Origin: G963665925 sp963678925
GTDB lineage: Bacteria; Bacillota; Clostridia; Peptostreptococcales; Acidaminobacteraceae
NCBI GenBank assembly: GCA_963678925.1
Contig: OY787533.1
Location: 620,001 to 684,000, forward strand
Reading direction: 5' to 3'
Length of the DNA stretch: 64,000 nucleotides
Shown here: one piece after another, positions 50,015 through 58,845 of the stretch
Position numbering within the stretch: the first letter of the stretch is position 1
Layout: every line of letters starts with the position of its first letter
The notes under the pieces: model-generated
Database searches by the model: none
What the model was told of the DNA's origin: nothing
What the model saw: the letters and a program-made list of their open reading frames with translations, nothing else
Program-made: the position numbers and the translations under genes

Positions 50015-50761
50015 ATGGTTAATATTATCTTGACAGGTTCAGGCGGCGCTATGGGAAAGACGCTCGTAGAGCTCATTGGTCAAGCACCGGATTTGCAAAT
50101 CAGTGCCGGTGTAGACAGGACCGTTCATCCACAATACGATTTTCCTCAGTATACGTCGTTTACTGAAGAAGTTAAGGGTGATGTCATTATAGACTTCTCC
50201 CATTATACCTTTGTTCCTCAAATTCTTGACTTTGTGGAGCAATCAAAAATTCCTGCTGTAATCTGTACAACAGGCCTGACTGAAGAAATACTTGCACGTA
50301 TTGATGTCCTTTCAGAAACGGCTCCCCTGTTCAGATCTGGCAACATGTCATTGGGCATCAACCTCCTGATCAGCCTTGTAAAAAAGGCGACAGAGGTTCT
50401 TAGCGGCAGCTTTGATATGGAAATCATCGAGAAGCATCACAACAAAAAGGTAGACGCGCCAAGCGGCACTGCCAAGATGATTGCCGAAGCCATGCAGGAA
50501 GTCATTGAAAAGGATACACACTTCGTTTACGGACGCTCTGGAAACGAAGCGAAACGCACTCCAGGAGAAATTGGCATTCACGCTGTTCGCGGCGGTACCA
50601 TTGTTGGAGAGCACGATGTCATTTTCGCTGGCATCGATGAAATCATTGAAATACGCCACACTGCTGCATCTAAGAAGGTATTCGCCCAAGGCGCACTGGA
50701 AGCAGCACGTTTTATGAAAGGCCGTACATCTGGTCTATACGATATGAACAACGTACTTTAG
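50015..50761 (+). CDS. dapB: 4-hydroxy-tetrahydrodipicolinate reductase
   Basis: A 248-residue NAD(P)H-dependent reductase (EC 1.17.1.8). The Rossmann motif is GSGGAMG near residue 7, the substrate/catalytic block is EIIEKHHNKKVDAPSGTA, and VIIDFSHYT and RGGTIVGEHDVIFAG are family segments. AGGAGG lies five bases before the ATG. Its stop codon overlaps the dapH ribosome site. Confidence 0.98.
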   Translation: MVNIILTGSGGAMGKTLVELIGQAPDLQISAGVDRTVHPQYDFPQYTSFTEEVKGDVIIDFSHYTFVPQILDFVEQSKIPAVICTTGLTEEILARIDVLSETAPLFRSGNMSLGINLLISLVKKATEVLSGSFDMEIIEKHHNKKVDAPSGTAKMIAEAMQEVIEKDTHFVYGRSGNEAKRTPGEIGIHAVRGGTIVGEHDVIFAGIDEIIEIRHTAASKKVFAQGALEAARFMKGRTSGLYDMNNVL

Positions 50762-50770
50762 GAGGAAAAA

Positions 50771-51487
50771 ATGTCACAGCAATATGATCTGACTAACCCA
50801 TATGAAATCGCAAAATTTATCAAGGACGCTACTAAGAGCACACCTGTAAAAGCATATGTTAAAGGTAACTTAGAAGGTGTTGATGCAAGCGCTGTTCGTC
50901 TTTTTGGTGAAGGCAGCTTCTACGTCGTATTCGGCGAAGCAACAGATGTACTGGCCTTTGTTGAAGCAAATGAAGAGAAAATCGAAGACTACGAGCTGGA
51001 AAACGACCGTCGCAACTCGGCAATTCCGCTGCTTGATCTTAAGTATCAAAACGCGCGTATTGAGCCAGGCGCTATGATCAGAGACCGTGTTGCCATTGGG
51101 GACAATGCTGTTATCATGATGGGTGCGGTTATCAATATCGGTTCAGAAATCGGCGCTGGTACAATGATCGATATGAACGCGGTTCTCGGTGCACGAGCGA
51201 CAATCGGCAAGAATGCACACATTGGTGCAGGCGCAGTTATTGCAGGGGTTCTTGAGCCACCTTCAGCAACACCTGTTATTGTTGAGGATGATGTTCTTGT
51301 CGGTGCGAACGCAGTTGTCCTTGAAGGTGTGCGTATTGGAAAAGGGGCTGTTGTTGCAGCAGGCTCTATTGTCACTGAAGATGTTCCTGCCGGTGCAGTC
51401 GTAGCTGGCGCACCTGCTAAAGTCATCAAAATGGCTGATGCGAAAACAGCTGAAAAAACAGAGATTCTGGACGACCTTCGCGGTTAA
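50771..51487 (+). CDS. dapH: Tetrahydrodipicolinate N-acetyltransferase
   Basis: A 238-residue left-handed beta-helix acetyltransferase (EC 2.3.1.89). The hexapeptide repeats run from about residue 95 (ARIEPGAMIRDRVAIGDNAVIMMGAVINIGSEIG) to about 215 (AGAVVAGAPAKVIK). The N-terminal DapH domain (LTNPYEIAKFIKDATKSTPVKAYVKG) distinguishes it from the succinyl enzyme DapD. Its presence sets the acetyl branch of diaminopimelate synthesis. It ends the operon; a terminator follows. Confidence 0.96.
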   Translation: MSQQYDLTNPYEIAKFIKDATKSTPVKAYVKGNLEGVDASAVRLFGEGSFYVVFGEATDVLAFVEANEEKIEDYELENDRRNSAIPLLDLKYQNARIEPGAMIRDRVAIGDNAVIMMGAVINIGSEIGAGTMIDMNAVLGARATIGKNAHIGAGAVIAGVLEPPSATPVIVEDDVLVGANAVVLEGVRIGKGAVVAAGSIVTEDVPAGAVVAGAPAKVIKMADAKTAEKTEILDDLRG

Positions 51488-51541
51488 TTCCTATAAAAGA
51501 GTTTGACGCCAGTCCTTCTCAAAACAGACTTTCAAGTCAAC

Positions 51542-51594
51542 AAAGGGTGTTGCCTATGGCATATATGTCATACGCAGCGCCTTTTTTATTTTCG
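51542..51594 (+). terminator. Intrinsic terminator of asd-dap operon
   Basis: AAAGG...TATG pairs with CATA...CCTTT through an imperfect stem (one bulge, one mismatch, G-U pairs), followed by TTTTTTATTTT. Confidence 0.75.
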
Positions 51595-51672
51595 AAAAAA
51601 GCCCCTTTCACAAAAAGTATTCAAGATTTACGACTATATTTCCAGCCTAATTAAAAATTATCACATTTTCGG

Positions 51673-51713
51673 TTGACATTTACCCCTTTCGTGTGTACTG
51701 TATATTGTATACA
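51673..51713 (+). promoter_or_regulatory. pflB promoter with overlapping palindromic operator
   Basis: TTGACA (51673-51678), 17-base spacer, TACTGT (51696-51701). A perfect 6-3-6 palindrome TGTATATTGTATACA (51699-51713) overlaps the -10 end and start site. The leader to pflB is about 160 bases with a GCGGTA/TACCGC hairpin. Confidence 0.6.
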
Positions 51714-51872
51714 AAACGACTTTATGCAACAAATCAGGATTTTTATACATTTATGGGCGGTATACCTACTCCGTTACCGCATGTAATAAATGCAAGGTGA
51801 TTTTACTGTGACATGATGTTGCAATGAGTTTATACTTCACTATTTCTATTGATTCATATCAGGAGGTAAAAC

Positions 51873-54098
51873 ATGAAAGCTTGGAGAGAATTTAAGAAGG
51901 GCGTTTGGACGAACACCATCAATGTCCGTGATTTCATACAAAAGAACTACACACCTTACGAAGGGGACGCAGCCTTTCTGGCACCAGCGACTGACCGTAC
52001 TACAAAGCTTTGGTCGATTGTTGCTGAACTTATGAAAGAAGAAAACAAAAAAGGCATTCTTGATGCTGATACAAAAATTATTTCCGGTGTAGCATCACAT
52101 GGTGCTGGTTACATCGATGCGTCTCTTGAAAAGATTGTGGGTCTTCAAACTGACAAGCCGCTGAAGCGCGCGCTTATGCCTTTTGGCGGTATCCGTGTTG
52201 CCAATGGTGCATTAGAGTCTTATGGCTATAAAATGGATCCAAATACAAAGTCTATGTTTGACCTGAAATACAGAAAAACACACAATGATGGCGTATTTGA
52301 TGCTTATACAGATGACATGCGCGCTGCTCGTTCAACAGGAATCATCACAGGTCTTCCTGATGCCTACGGCCGTGGTCGAATTATTGGTGACTACCGCCGC
52401 GTTGCCCTATACGGCGTAGACAAGCTTATTGAAGAAAAACGCAGCGAGAAAAAGCTCCTGACCCTGGATGTGATGGAAAGCAAGCTGATTCGCCAGCGTG
52501 AAGAGATTACAGAGCAAATTTATGCCCTTCAAGAGCTGAAGGAAATGGCAAAAGCATACGGGTTTGATATTTCTGTTCCTGCAACAAATGCTCAGGAAGC
52601 CATTCAGTGGACATATTTCGGTTACCTGGGCGCTATTAAAGAGCAAAATGGTGCAGCAATGTCACTCGGTCGTGTTTCTACATTCCTTGACATTTATATC
52701 GAGCGTGACCTAGAAGAAGGTATTCTTACAGAAACCATCGCTCAAGAACTTGTTGACGATTTTGTCATCAAACTACGTATGGTACGTTTCCTAAGAACAC
52801 CTTCTTATGACGAGCTATTCTCTGGCGACCCAACTTGGGTAACTGAATCAATCGGCGGTATGGGTCTTGATGGCCGTACACTGGTTACAAAAAACAGCTT
52901 TAGAATGCTGCACACACTTACAAATCTAGGGCCTGCTCCAGAGCCAAACCTTACAGTCCTTTGGTCTCCACGACTGCCTAAGGGCTTCAAAGATTACTCA
53001 AGTAAGGTATCTATTGAAACAAGCTCGATTCAATACGAAAATGACGACCTTATGCTGGCTGATTATGGGGATGATTACGGTATTGCATGCTGCGTATCAG
53101 CAATGCGTATTGGTAAGCAAATGCAGTTCTTCGGCGCACGTGCCAACTTGGCGAAAGCACTGCTTTACGCAATAAATGGTGGTCGTGATGAAAAGACCGG
53201 CGCTCAGATTGCACCGCTATTTGCACCTGTAACCGCTGATGTTCTAGATTACGATGATGTCCTTGCACGTTTTGACCAGATCATGGACTGGCTGGCTCAG
53301 CTATATATCAATACACTCAACATCATCCACTACATGCATGACAAATATGCTTACGAAAGACTGCAAATGGCACTGCACGACAAAGAAGTTCTTAGAACAT
53401 CTGCTTGCGGTATTGCCGGCCTTTCAGTTGTTGCAGACTCACTTGCTGCAATCAAGTACGCAAAGGTCACACCTGTTCGCAACGAAGACAATCTGATTGT
53501 TGACTATGTCATTGAAGGCGAATACCCACAGTTCGGCAACGACGATGACCGCGTTGATACACTTGCAAACGAAATCGTAGAGCGTTTTATGAGCAAGCTG
53601 AGAAAACATAAGACATACAGAAGCTCTGTACCGACACTCTCTATCTTGACAATTACATCAAATGTCGTGTACGGTAAGAAAACAGGCAATACACCTGACG
53701 GTCGTAAAGCCGGCGAACCGTTCGCACCGGGTGCAAACCCAATGCATGGTCGTGACAAAAACGGTGCCTTGGCATCTATGGCCTCTGTTGCAAAGCTGCC
53801 ATATGAACACGCTGAAGACGGTATTTCATATACATTCTCTATCGTCCCTGCTGCACTTGGAAAAGATATGGGTACACGTGTCAACAACCTGACTGGCCTG
53901 CTCGACGGTTACTTTGAAAGCGATGGCCACCATATCAATGTCAATGTATTTGACAGAGAAACTCTGGAAGATGCCATGGAGCATCCCGAGCTTTACCCAC
54001 AGCTGACCATTCGTGTTTCCGGATATGCTGTAAACTTCATCAAGCTGACGCGCGAGCAGCAGCTGGATGTTATCAATAGAACATTCCATACGAGATAA
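51873..54098 (+). CDS. pflB: Formate acetyltransferase (pyruvate formate-lyase)
   Basis: A 741-residue glycyl radical enzyme (EC 2.3.1.54) turning pyruvate and CoA into acetyl-CoA and formate. The adjacent active-site cysteines are Cys406-Cys407 in YGIACCVSAM, and the radical glycine is Gly717 in RVSGYAVNF. AGGAGG lies six bases before the ATG. The activase gene follows after 30 bases. The enzyme is oxygen-sensitive, which supports an anaerobic lifestyle. Confidence 0.98.
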   Translation: MKAWREFKKGVWTNTINVRDFIQKNYTPYEGDAAFLAPATDRTTKLWSIVAELMKEENKKGILDADTKIISGVASHGAGYIDASLEKIVGLQTDKPLKRALMPFGGIRVANGALESYGYKMDPNTKSMFDLKYRKTHNDGVFDAYTDDMRAARSTGIITGLPDAYGRGRIIGDYRRVALYGVDKLIEEKRSEKKLLTLDVMESKLIRQREEITEQIYALQELKEMAKAYGFDISVPATNAQEAIQWTYFGYLGAIKEQNGAAMSLGRVSTFLDIYIERDLEEGILTETIAQELVDDFVIKLRMVRFLRTPSYDELFSGDPTWVTESIGGMGLDGRTLVTKNSFRMLHTLTNLGPAPEPNLTVLWSPRLPKGFKDYSSKVSIETSSIQYENDDLMLADYGDDYGIACCVSAMRIGKQMQFFGARANLAKALLYAINGGRDEKTGAQIAPLFAPVTADVLDYDDVLARFDQIMDWLAQLYINTLNIIHYMHDKYAYERLQMALHDKEVLRTSACGIAGLSVVADSLAAIKYAKVTPVRNEDNLIVDYVIEGEYPQFGNDDDRVDTLANEIVERFMSKLRKHKTYRSSVPTLSILTITSNVVYGKKTGNTPDGRKAGEPFAPGANPMHGRDKNGALASMASVAKLPYEHAEDGISYTFSIVPAALGKDMGTRVNNLTGLLDGYFESDGHHINVNVFDRETLEDAMEHPELYPQLTIRVSGYAVNFIKLTREQQLDVINRTFHTR

Positions 54099-54128
54099 TC
54101 CTTACTGTAATTGAAAGGTGTGATGTGC

Positions 54129-54836
54129 ATGAAAGGATTTATACACTCTTTCGAGACCTGCGGTGCTGTTGATGGTCCTGGCATACGCTGTGTGGTCTTC
54201 ACACAAGGCTGCCCGCTGCGATGCAGATTCTGTCACAATCCGGATACCTGGGACCCAAAGTCCGGCATAGAAACAGACAGTGAAGCTCTCATTGAAAAAA
54301 TAGCACGATATGAGCCCTTTATGCGCAGTACTGGCGGCGGTTTGACCGTATCTGGCGGTGAGCCCTTAATGCAGCCGGATTTTGTAGCAGACCTATTCAA
54401 AGCAGCCAGGAAGAGAAATATTCATACCGCCCTTGATACATCTGGCGCAGCTTCACCTGAAGCCCTGCGCAAAGTGCTGGAATATACCGACCTGGTCCTG
54501 CTGGATGTCAAATCTACTGATCTTGAAACCTATAAGGACATCACAGGCGTACAAAAGGATTTCTTCACCCAGGCCCTTTCCATTTCTAGTGAAATGGGGG
54601 TTGATGTCTGGCTCAGATTCGTCATTGTGCCCGGCTATACAGACAAACTTGAAGAAATAGAAAAAATCAATGCACTGAAAAACCAGCATCCCTGCATCAA
54701 AAAAGTTGAGCTTCTTCCCTTCCATAAGATGGGTGAGTTCAAATGGCAGGAGCTTGGCATTCCCTATACGCTTGAGGATACCAAAGAACCTGACCAGGCA
54801 CTTATGGACAAGCTGAACAATGCCCTTAATGAATAA
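54129..54836 (+). CDS. pflA: Pyruvate formate-lyase-activating enzyme
   Basis: A 235-residue radical SAM activase (EC 1.97.1.4) that installs the glycyl radical on PflB. The CxxxCxxC cluster motif is CPLRCRFC near residue 29, followed by the SAM-binding GGGLTVSGGEPLMQ. HSFETCGAVDGPGIRCVVFTQGC is the standard N-terminus. I use the ATG at 54129, eight bases after AAAGGTG; an ATG two codons earlier is too close to that site. Confidence 0.97.
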   Translation: MKGFIHSFETCGAVDGPGIRCVVFTQGCPLRCRFCHNPDTWDPKSGIETDSEALIEKIARYEPFMRSTGGGLTVSGGEPLMQPDFVADLFKAARKRNIHTALDTSGAASPEALRKVLEYTDLVLLDVKSTDLETYKDITGVQKDFFTQALSISSEMGVDVWLRFVIVPGYTDKLEEIEKINALKNQHPCIKKVELLPFHKMGEFKWQELGIPYTLEDTKEPDQALMDKLNNALNE

Positions 54837-54851
54837 GCACATTCATTCAAT

Positions 54852-54898
54852 AAAAGAGACCCTAGTATGCTTGATGCGCTAGGGTCTCTTTTCTGTTT
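54852..54898 (+). terminator. Intrinsic terminator of pflBA
   Basis: AAAAGAGACCCTAG/CTAGGGTCTCTTTT with a 13-base loop, followed by CTGTTTTATT. Confidence 0.9.
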
Positions 54899-54946
54899 TA
54901 TTCTATTTTCAATGTCCTGAAAAACCCATTACGAAGGCACCGATCA

Positions 54947-56407
54947 TCAAGACCTTTTCTGAGACATTTTATCCTCGTACATGAAGTGATCTGCCTTTTC
55001 TATGAAGGCATTGATGTCCATGACACCATCATACTCCAAAAATCCTTTACTGATACTCACATGATAGGGTTTGTCCTTCTCCATTTGAGACAGGGCATAC
55101 TCAATACCAGCAACCTTACTCGTAGCCTGGGCCACATTCTTTCCATTGAAGACCATGAGGAACTCATCGCCACCGATTCGGCAGGCAATGTCCTCCTTGT
55201 CCATATTTTCTCGTATGGCACGGGCTATGCTGATAATCATATCATCCCCGGCACTGTGTCCATGCGTATCATTGACAATTTTCAAATTGTTGATATCGAT
55301 GTAGCAGATGGTCAGTCTGTCCTCTTCCTGATTGAAAGTCTTAAGGAGGGCCTCCAGCTTCTCAAATCCGATTCTTCTGTTGTAGACGCCTGTCATCATG
55401 TCAAGAGAGGCATAGACGGAAAGCTGCTTATTCATACGTTCAATCTGATCCAGCATGGAGTTCACATCCGTAGCCAGCATGGATATTTCATCCCCGCCTG
55501 AAGTCTCAAGGCGCTGGGACAGGTCGCCGCTGGTTGTGATTTGATTGATCTCCTGCCCCACCAAACTGATGCGTGTCACAAAATAACGCACAATGATGTA
55601 AAGGACCATCGAAATGATGATGAAGACTAAGAATGATGCAATCAGCACCTGATGCATGGTATCTTTTCCAAGCGCAATGATCGACAGCGGATGGGTAAAC
55701 TGCAGGGCAATCCCCAGTGGAGAATTGACATAGCCATACCTGAAGAGGGCTGTCTTGTAATTTCCATGCTCATATACCGCAATCCTGTTCTCAGGACCAT
55801 CATATGCCTCATGGGAGGAAACCAGCCTAAAATCCAATTCAAGCTTGTCTTCAATAGTCCGTATGTCATCGATGCCCAGATAATATGCAAAGACCATGAG
55901 CCCTTTTCTGAGTGCCATCTCGTCTGTGGATGTCACTTGGCGCGTGGAAAAAACAAGGGGTCTTCCGTCATGCACCATAATCCCGCTCTGATTCTTATGA
56001 TTGATCAGTTCATCACTAATTTCCGGAATGTCAACTTCCCCAACAAGCCCACCTGTAAGCTTGAAAAAATCAAGCAGCTCATCTTCCGAGTCGTAAATCA
56101 AAATGTAATCAAGCCTCTGATCCATCATAACGCCACTGCTGATATTGGACTTGATATAGGCTTCATTGGGTGCGTGAATATAACGATAGGTGTCATCCCA
56201 CTCAACCCAGTCAGACAAAATAAGCTCTGATTTGCCAATCAGATCATTCATCGCTGAATCAAGACGTTCAATATTTGTCTCGAAGCTCTCGTCTTCAAGT
56301 ATATGATATCCACGCATGGCAAGACCGTTGAATATGCCACTCATGGAAGCAAGCCAAACAACCACGTATGCAATAAGAAACAGCAGAAGCTGCGTTCGTA
56401 ATTTCAT
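54947..56407 (-). CDS. Diguanylate cyclase with CHASE4-type sensor and HAMP
   Basis: A 486-residue membrane protein. N-terminal helix (about 7-30), extracellular CHASE4-like sensor (about 35-245, with ILSDWVEWDDTYRYI), second helix (about 253-278), HAMP (about 279-330) and GGDEF domain (about 345-480) with the intact catalytic GGDEF at 412-416 (RIGGDEFLMVF). It should make cyclic di-GMP in response to an external signal. No EAL domain is fused and no c-di-GMP receptor lies nearby. It appears to be a single-gene unit. Confidence 0.93.
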   Translation of the reverse strand: MKLRTQLLLFLIAYVVVWLASMSGIFNGLAMRGYHILEDESFETNIERLDSAMNDLIGKSELILSDWVEWDDTYRYIHAPNEAYIKSNISSGVMMDQRLDYILIYDSEDELLDFFKLTGGLVGEVDIPEISDELINHKNQSGIMVHDGRPLVFSTRQVTSTDEMALRKGLMVFAYYLGIDDIRTIEDKLELDFRLVSSHEAYDGPENRIAVYEHGNYKTALFRYGYVNSPLGIALQFTHPLSIIALGKDTMHQVLIASFLVFIIISMVLYIIVRYFVTRISLVGQEINQITTSGDLSQRLETSGGDEISMLATDVNSMLDQIERMNKQLSVYASLDMMTGVYNRRIGFEKLEALLKTFNQEEDRLTICYIDINNLKIVNDTHGHSAGDDMIISIARAIRENMDKEDIACRIGGDEFLMVFNGKNVAQATSKVAGIEYALSQMEKDKPYHVSISKGFLEYDGVMDINAFIEKADHFMYEDKMSQKRS

Positions 56408-56584
56408 AAGCCAATCCCCTTCATATCACCTACTTAGATTATATCCAAATTACATGCGCTTATCCATATAAAGTGGGGATTTGCTAGACTTTGATGGCCG
56501 CATGTCGCTGGTTTGTATGATACTTCCTATTTTTTTGAAACACAGAGCAACCTGCGGTTGCTCATGTCGCTGGTCGCGCCATAT

Positions 56585-56649
56585 AGTTCAATATATACGA
56601 AGCCAGCTATCATGTACACATGAATAGCTGGCTTCGTATATATTGAACT
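56585..56649. repeat. Long perfect palindrome in the hpt-cyclase gap
   Basis: The 325-base gap 56408-56732 has no gene. It holds two 26-base arms (56585-56610 and 56624-56649) that are exact reverse complements; the 13-base loop forms a further CATGT/ACATG stem. No T tract follows on either strand, so it is not a typical terminator. The inner arms match the terminator at 32378-32408. A 12-base direct repeat CATGTCGCTGGT lies nearby at 56501-56512 and 56563-56574, and GAGCAACC/GGTTGCTC pairs between them. Confidence 0.8.
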
Positions 56650-56732
56650 GCATTTCTTTGCCCTTTACGCAAAAAAAGCACAACCGCCGTGCTCTCGCAC
56701 GCAGTTATGCTTTCTACTGCTTCATACAATTT

Positions 56733-57269
56733 CTACTTGTCGACGAATGCGAATACATGGTCGATATTGCGCATGTAGTCACCGTAATTCAGGCCGTAGC
56801 CTACAATGAACATGTCCGGAATTGTAAATCCAACGTAATCCGGCTCGTAGGCAACCTGACGGCGCGATGGCTTGTCAAGAAGCACACAGCACTTAATGCT
56901 TGCTGGATTCTTTTCGGAAAGATGCTTGATTACACCTGTCATTGTGATCGCTGAGTCTGTAATGTCATCAACAACCAGCACGTCATACTCATGCAGGTTC
57001 TCGACATTCAGGTCCTGTGTCACCTTCAAGCTGCCAGATGACTCTTCACCATGACCGTACGACGATGTTGTCATGAACTCGATACGTGTTGGCAGATCGA
57101 TTTTTCTGACCAGGTCAGCTGTAAAAATAAAGGACCCCTTCAGCAGAGAAATTACAAGCAGATTCTTGTCTTTATACTCTTCCGTGAGCTGTGCACCCAA
57201 TTCTGCTACACGTTTTTCAATATCTTCCTTCGAAACGAGGACTTCACGCTTTTTGTTCTCAATACTCAT
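56733..57269 (-). CDS. hpt: Hypoxanthine phosphoribosyltransferase
   Basis: A 178-residue purine salvage enzyme (EC 2.4.2.8). The PRPP-binding motif is VLVVDDITDSAITM at about 97-110, and the flexible-loop and purine-binding segments SLLKGSFIFTADLVRKI and VGFTIPDMFIVGYGLNY are present. The usual family motif reads EDIVDTG; DDITDSA is a mild variant. The ATG at 57269 has GGAGGG six bases upstream. It recycles hypoxanthine or guanine, complementing the purine-type permease elsewhere in the window. Confidence 0.96.
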   Translation of the reverse strand: MSIENKKREVLVSKEDIEKRVAELGAQLTEEYKDKNLLVISLLKGSFIFTADLVRKIDLPTRIEFMTTSSYGHGEESSGSLKVTQDLNVENLHEYDVLVVDDITDSAITMTGVIKHLSEKNPASIKCCVLLDKPSRRQVAYEPDYVGFTIPDMFIVGYGLNYGDYMRNIDHVFAFVDK

Positions 57270-57300
57270 TCTATTCCCTCCGAATACTTTGTTATTATTC

Positions 57301-57330
57301 ATTCTACCCAAGGTTGAGGATATGTGTCAA
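57301..57330 (-). promoter_or_regulatory. hpt promoter
   Basis: Minus strand TTGACA, 18-base spacer, TAGAAT, 31 bases before the ATG. Confidence 0.75.
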
Positions 57331-57485
57331 CAAAATGCACTTTTACAAAATTATTAGAATGTTTAGAAAAACACGACATTAGCGGCTTTTTTAAAGCTCC
57401 ATTTATTAATATGAAAAATTATTTATTCATATATAAAATATATTGTTAAATATATTACATATTTTTAATTATAATTACTCTTTTT

Positions 57486-57543
57486 TATAATTGTGAATAT
57501 ATTTTATATATAGTAAAATGATTTTATCAAAATCACAATTATA
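57486..57543 (+). promoter_or_regulatory. Promoter flanked by an 11-bp inverted repeat
   Basis: TTGTGA (57491-57496), 17-base spacer, TAAAAT (57514-57519). TATAATTGTGA (57486-57496) and its exact reverse complement TCACAATTATA (57533-57543) flank the core promoter; the first covers the -35 box and the second the early transcribed region. The surrounding 57380-57545 is extremely AT-rich. Confidence 0.55.
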
Positions 57544-57558
57544 TATGTGGAGGGGAAA

Positions 57559-58761
57559 ATGGAAAAGGTTAAGGAGTCCTTTATGGTGGATCCAAAACGT
57601 GTCAAAAATCCTATCACCAAGGAAACGTTTGCATTCCTTTTGATAGCTGGACTGTTTTTCGGATACTTGGGATCGGCAATGGGTGTGGACAAGATGTTCA
57701 ATGTCTTCATGTACACCGCACACGACCTGCTGCTCAACACAGTATTCTTCATCATGGCAATTGCAGTGCTTGCAGGTGCATTCTCAGCACTTCTTTCTGA
57801 ATTTGGCGTTGTTGCATTAATCAACAAGATCATATCACCCGTCATGGGCCCAATTTATGACTTGCCCGGTGCTGCTTCGCTTGGTGCCATTACTACATTT
57901 CTGTCCGACAATCCTGCAATCATATCTCTTGCAAAAGACAAGGGATTTAACAAGTATTTCGAGGATTATCAGACGCCTGCACTTTGCAACTTAGGTACCG
58001 CTTTCGGTATGGGCCTGATACTTTGCACATTTATGTTCAGTATGGGGACTGGGCTTGAATTCCTACCCGCAGTCGCTGTCGGATTTCTTGGAGCGGTTGC
58101 AGGCAGTATTGTCAGTGTAAAGCTGATGCTTACACAAACCAAGAAGTTCTACAACGTAACAAAAGATGACTTAGTAAAAATTCGTGCCAACCGCAAGAAT
58201 TCTAAACTGAACCAGATGCGTGAAGTAAGAGAAGGTTCTGCCCTGGAACGCGCTATGGACGCCATGCTTGAAGGCGGAAAAAGCGGTGTTACACTTGGAC
58301 TGGATATTATTCCAGGTGTAATCGTCATTACAACGGTCGTGATGATTCTCACAAAAGGACCTAGCATCGTCGATGGCGTACCTGTATATCTTGGTATCGC
58401 TTATGAAGGCGTTGCCCTCATTCCTAAATTTGGACAGCTTGTAGCGCCAATCTTAAAGCCCCTATTCGGTTTTATGAGTCCGGAAGCTATCGCATTTCCA
58501 TTCACTTCGCTCGGATCGGTTGGAGCGGCCATGGGGCTTGTGGGACCCTTCCTGAATGAAGGACTTATCGGAGCAAACGAAATCGCGGTTTACACAGCCA
58601 TGGGCATGTGCTGGAGCGGATACCTGTCAACCCACGTTGGCATGATGGACGCACTCGGTGTAAGACAGCTTGCTTCAAAGGCAATCCTTTCTCATACAAT
58701 CGGGGGTCTTGTCGCTGGCGTTGTTGCACACTACGGATTTTTGCTGGTGCAGTTCCTGTAA
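57559..58761 (+). CDS. CD0519/CD1768-type membrane protein with nucleoside-recognition (Gate) features
   Basis: A 400-residue membrane protein with about nine or ten helices. It matches clostridial proteins named CD0519/CD1768 family by NCBI: GYLGSAMGVDKMFNVFMYTAHDLLLNTVFFIMAIAVLAGAFSALLSEFG, DLPGAASLGAITTFLSDNPAIISLAKDKGF and GMCWSGYLSTHVGMMDALGVRQL. Gate-type segments suggest transport of a nucleoside-like or organic substrate, but no function is established. The ATG at 57559 is preceded by GGAGGGG; an upstream in-frame GTG lies within that ribosome site. Confidence 0.8.
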   Translation: MEKVKESFMVDPKRVKNPITKETFAFLLIAGLFFGYLGSAMGVDKMFNVFMYTAHDLLLNTVFFIMAIAVLAGAFSALLSEFGVVALINKIISPVMGPIYDLPGAASLGAITTFLSDNPAIISLAKDKGFNKYFEDYQTPALCNLGTAFGMGLILCTFMFSMGTGLEFLPAVAVGFLGAVAGSIVSVKLMLTQTKKFYNVTKDDLVKIRANRKNSKLNQMREVREGSALERAMDAMLEGGKSGVTLGLDIIPGVIVITTVVMILTKGPSIVDGVPVYLGIAYEGVALIPKFGQLVAPILKPLFGFMSPEAIAFPFTSLGSVGAAMGLVGPFLNEGLIGANEIAVYTAMGMCWSGYLSTHVGMMDALGVRQLASKAILSHTIGGLVAGVVAHYGFLLVQFL

Positions 58762-58786
58762 TTTCAAAATCATCTAAAAATACTAA

Positions 58787-58840
58787 GGGCGCATTGTCCT
58801 GCAACATGTTAAGTGTTGCAGGACAATGCGCCCTCTTTTG
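58787..58840. terminator. Very strong bidirectional terminator
   Basis: A 20-bp perfect stem (58787-58806 with 58814-58833) and a seven-base loop, followed on the plus strand by TCTTTTGATTT. It separates the convergent membrane-protein gene and cbiJ, and ends six bases before the cbiJ stop. Confidence 0.85.
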
Positions 58841-58845
58841 ATTTA

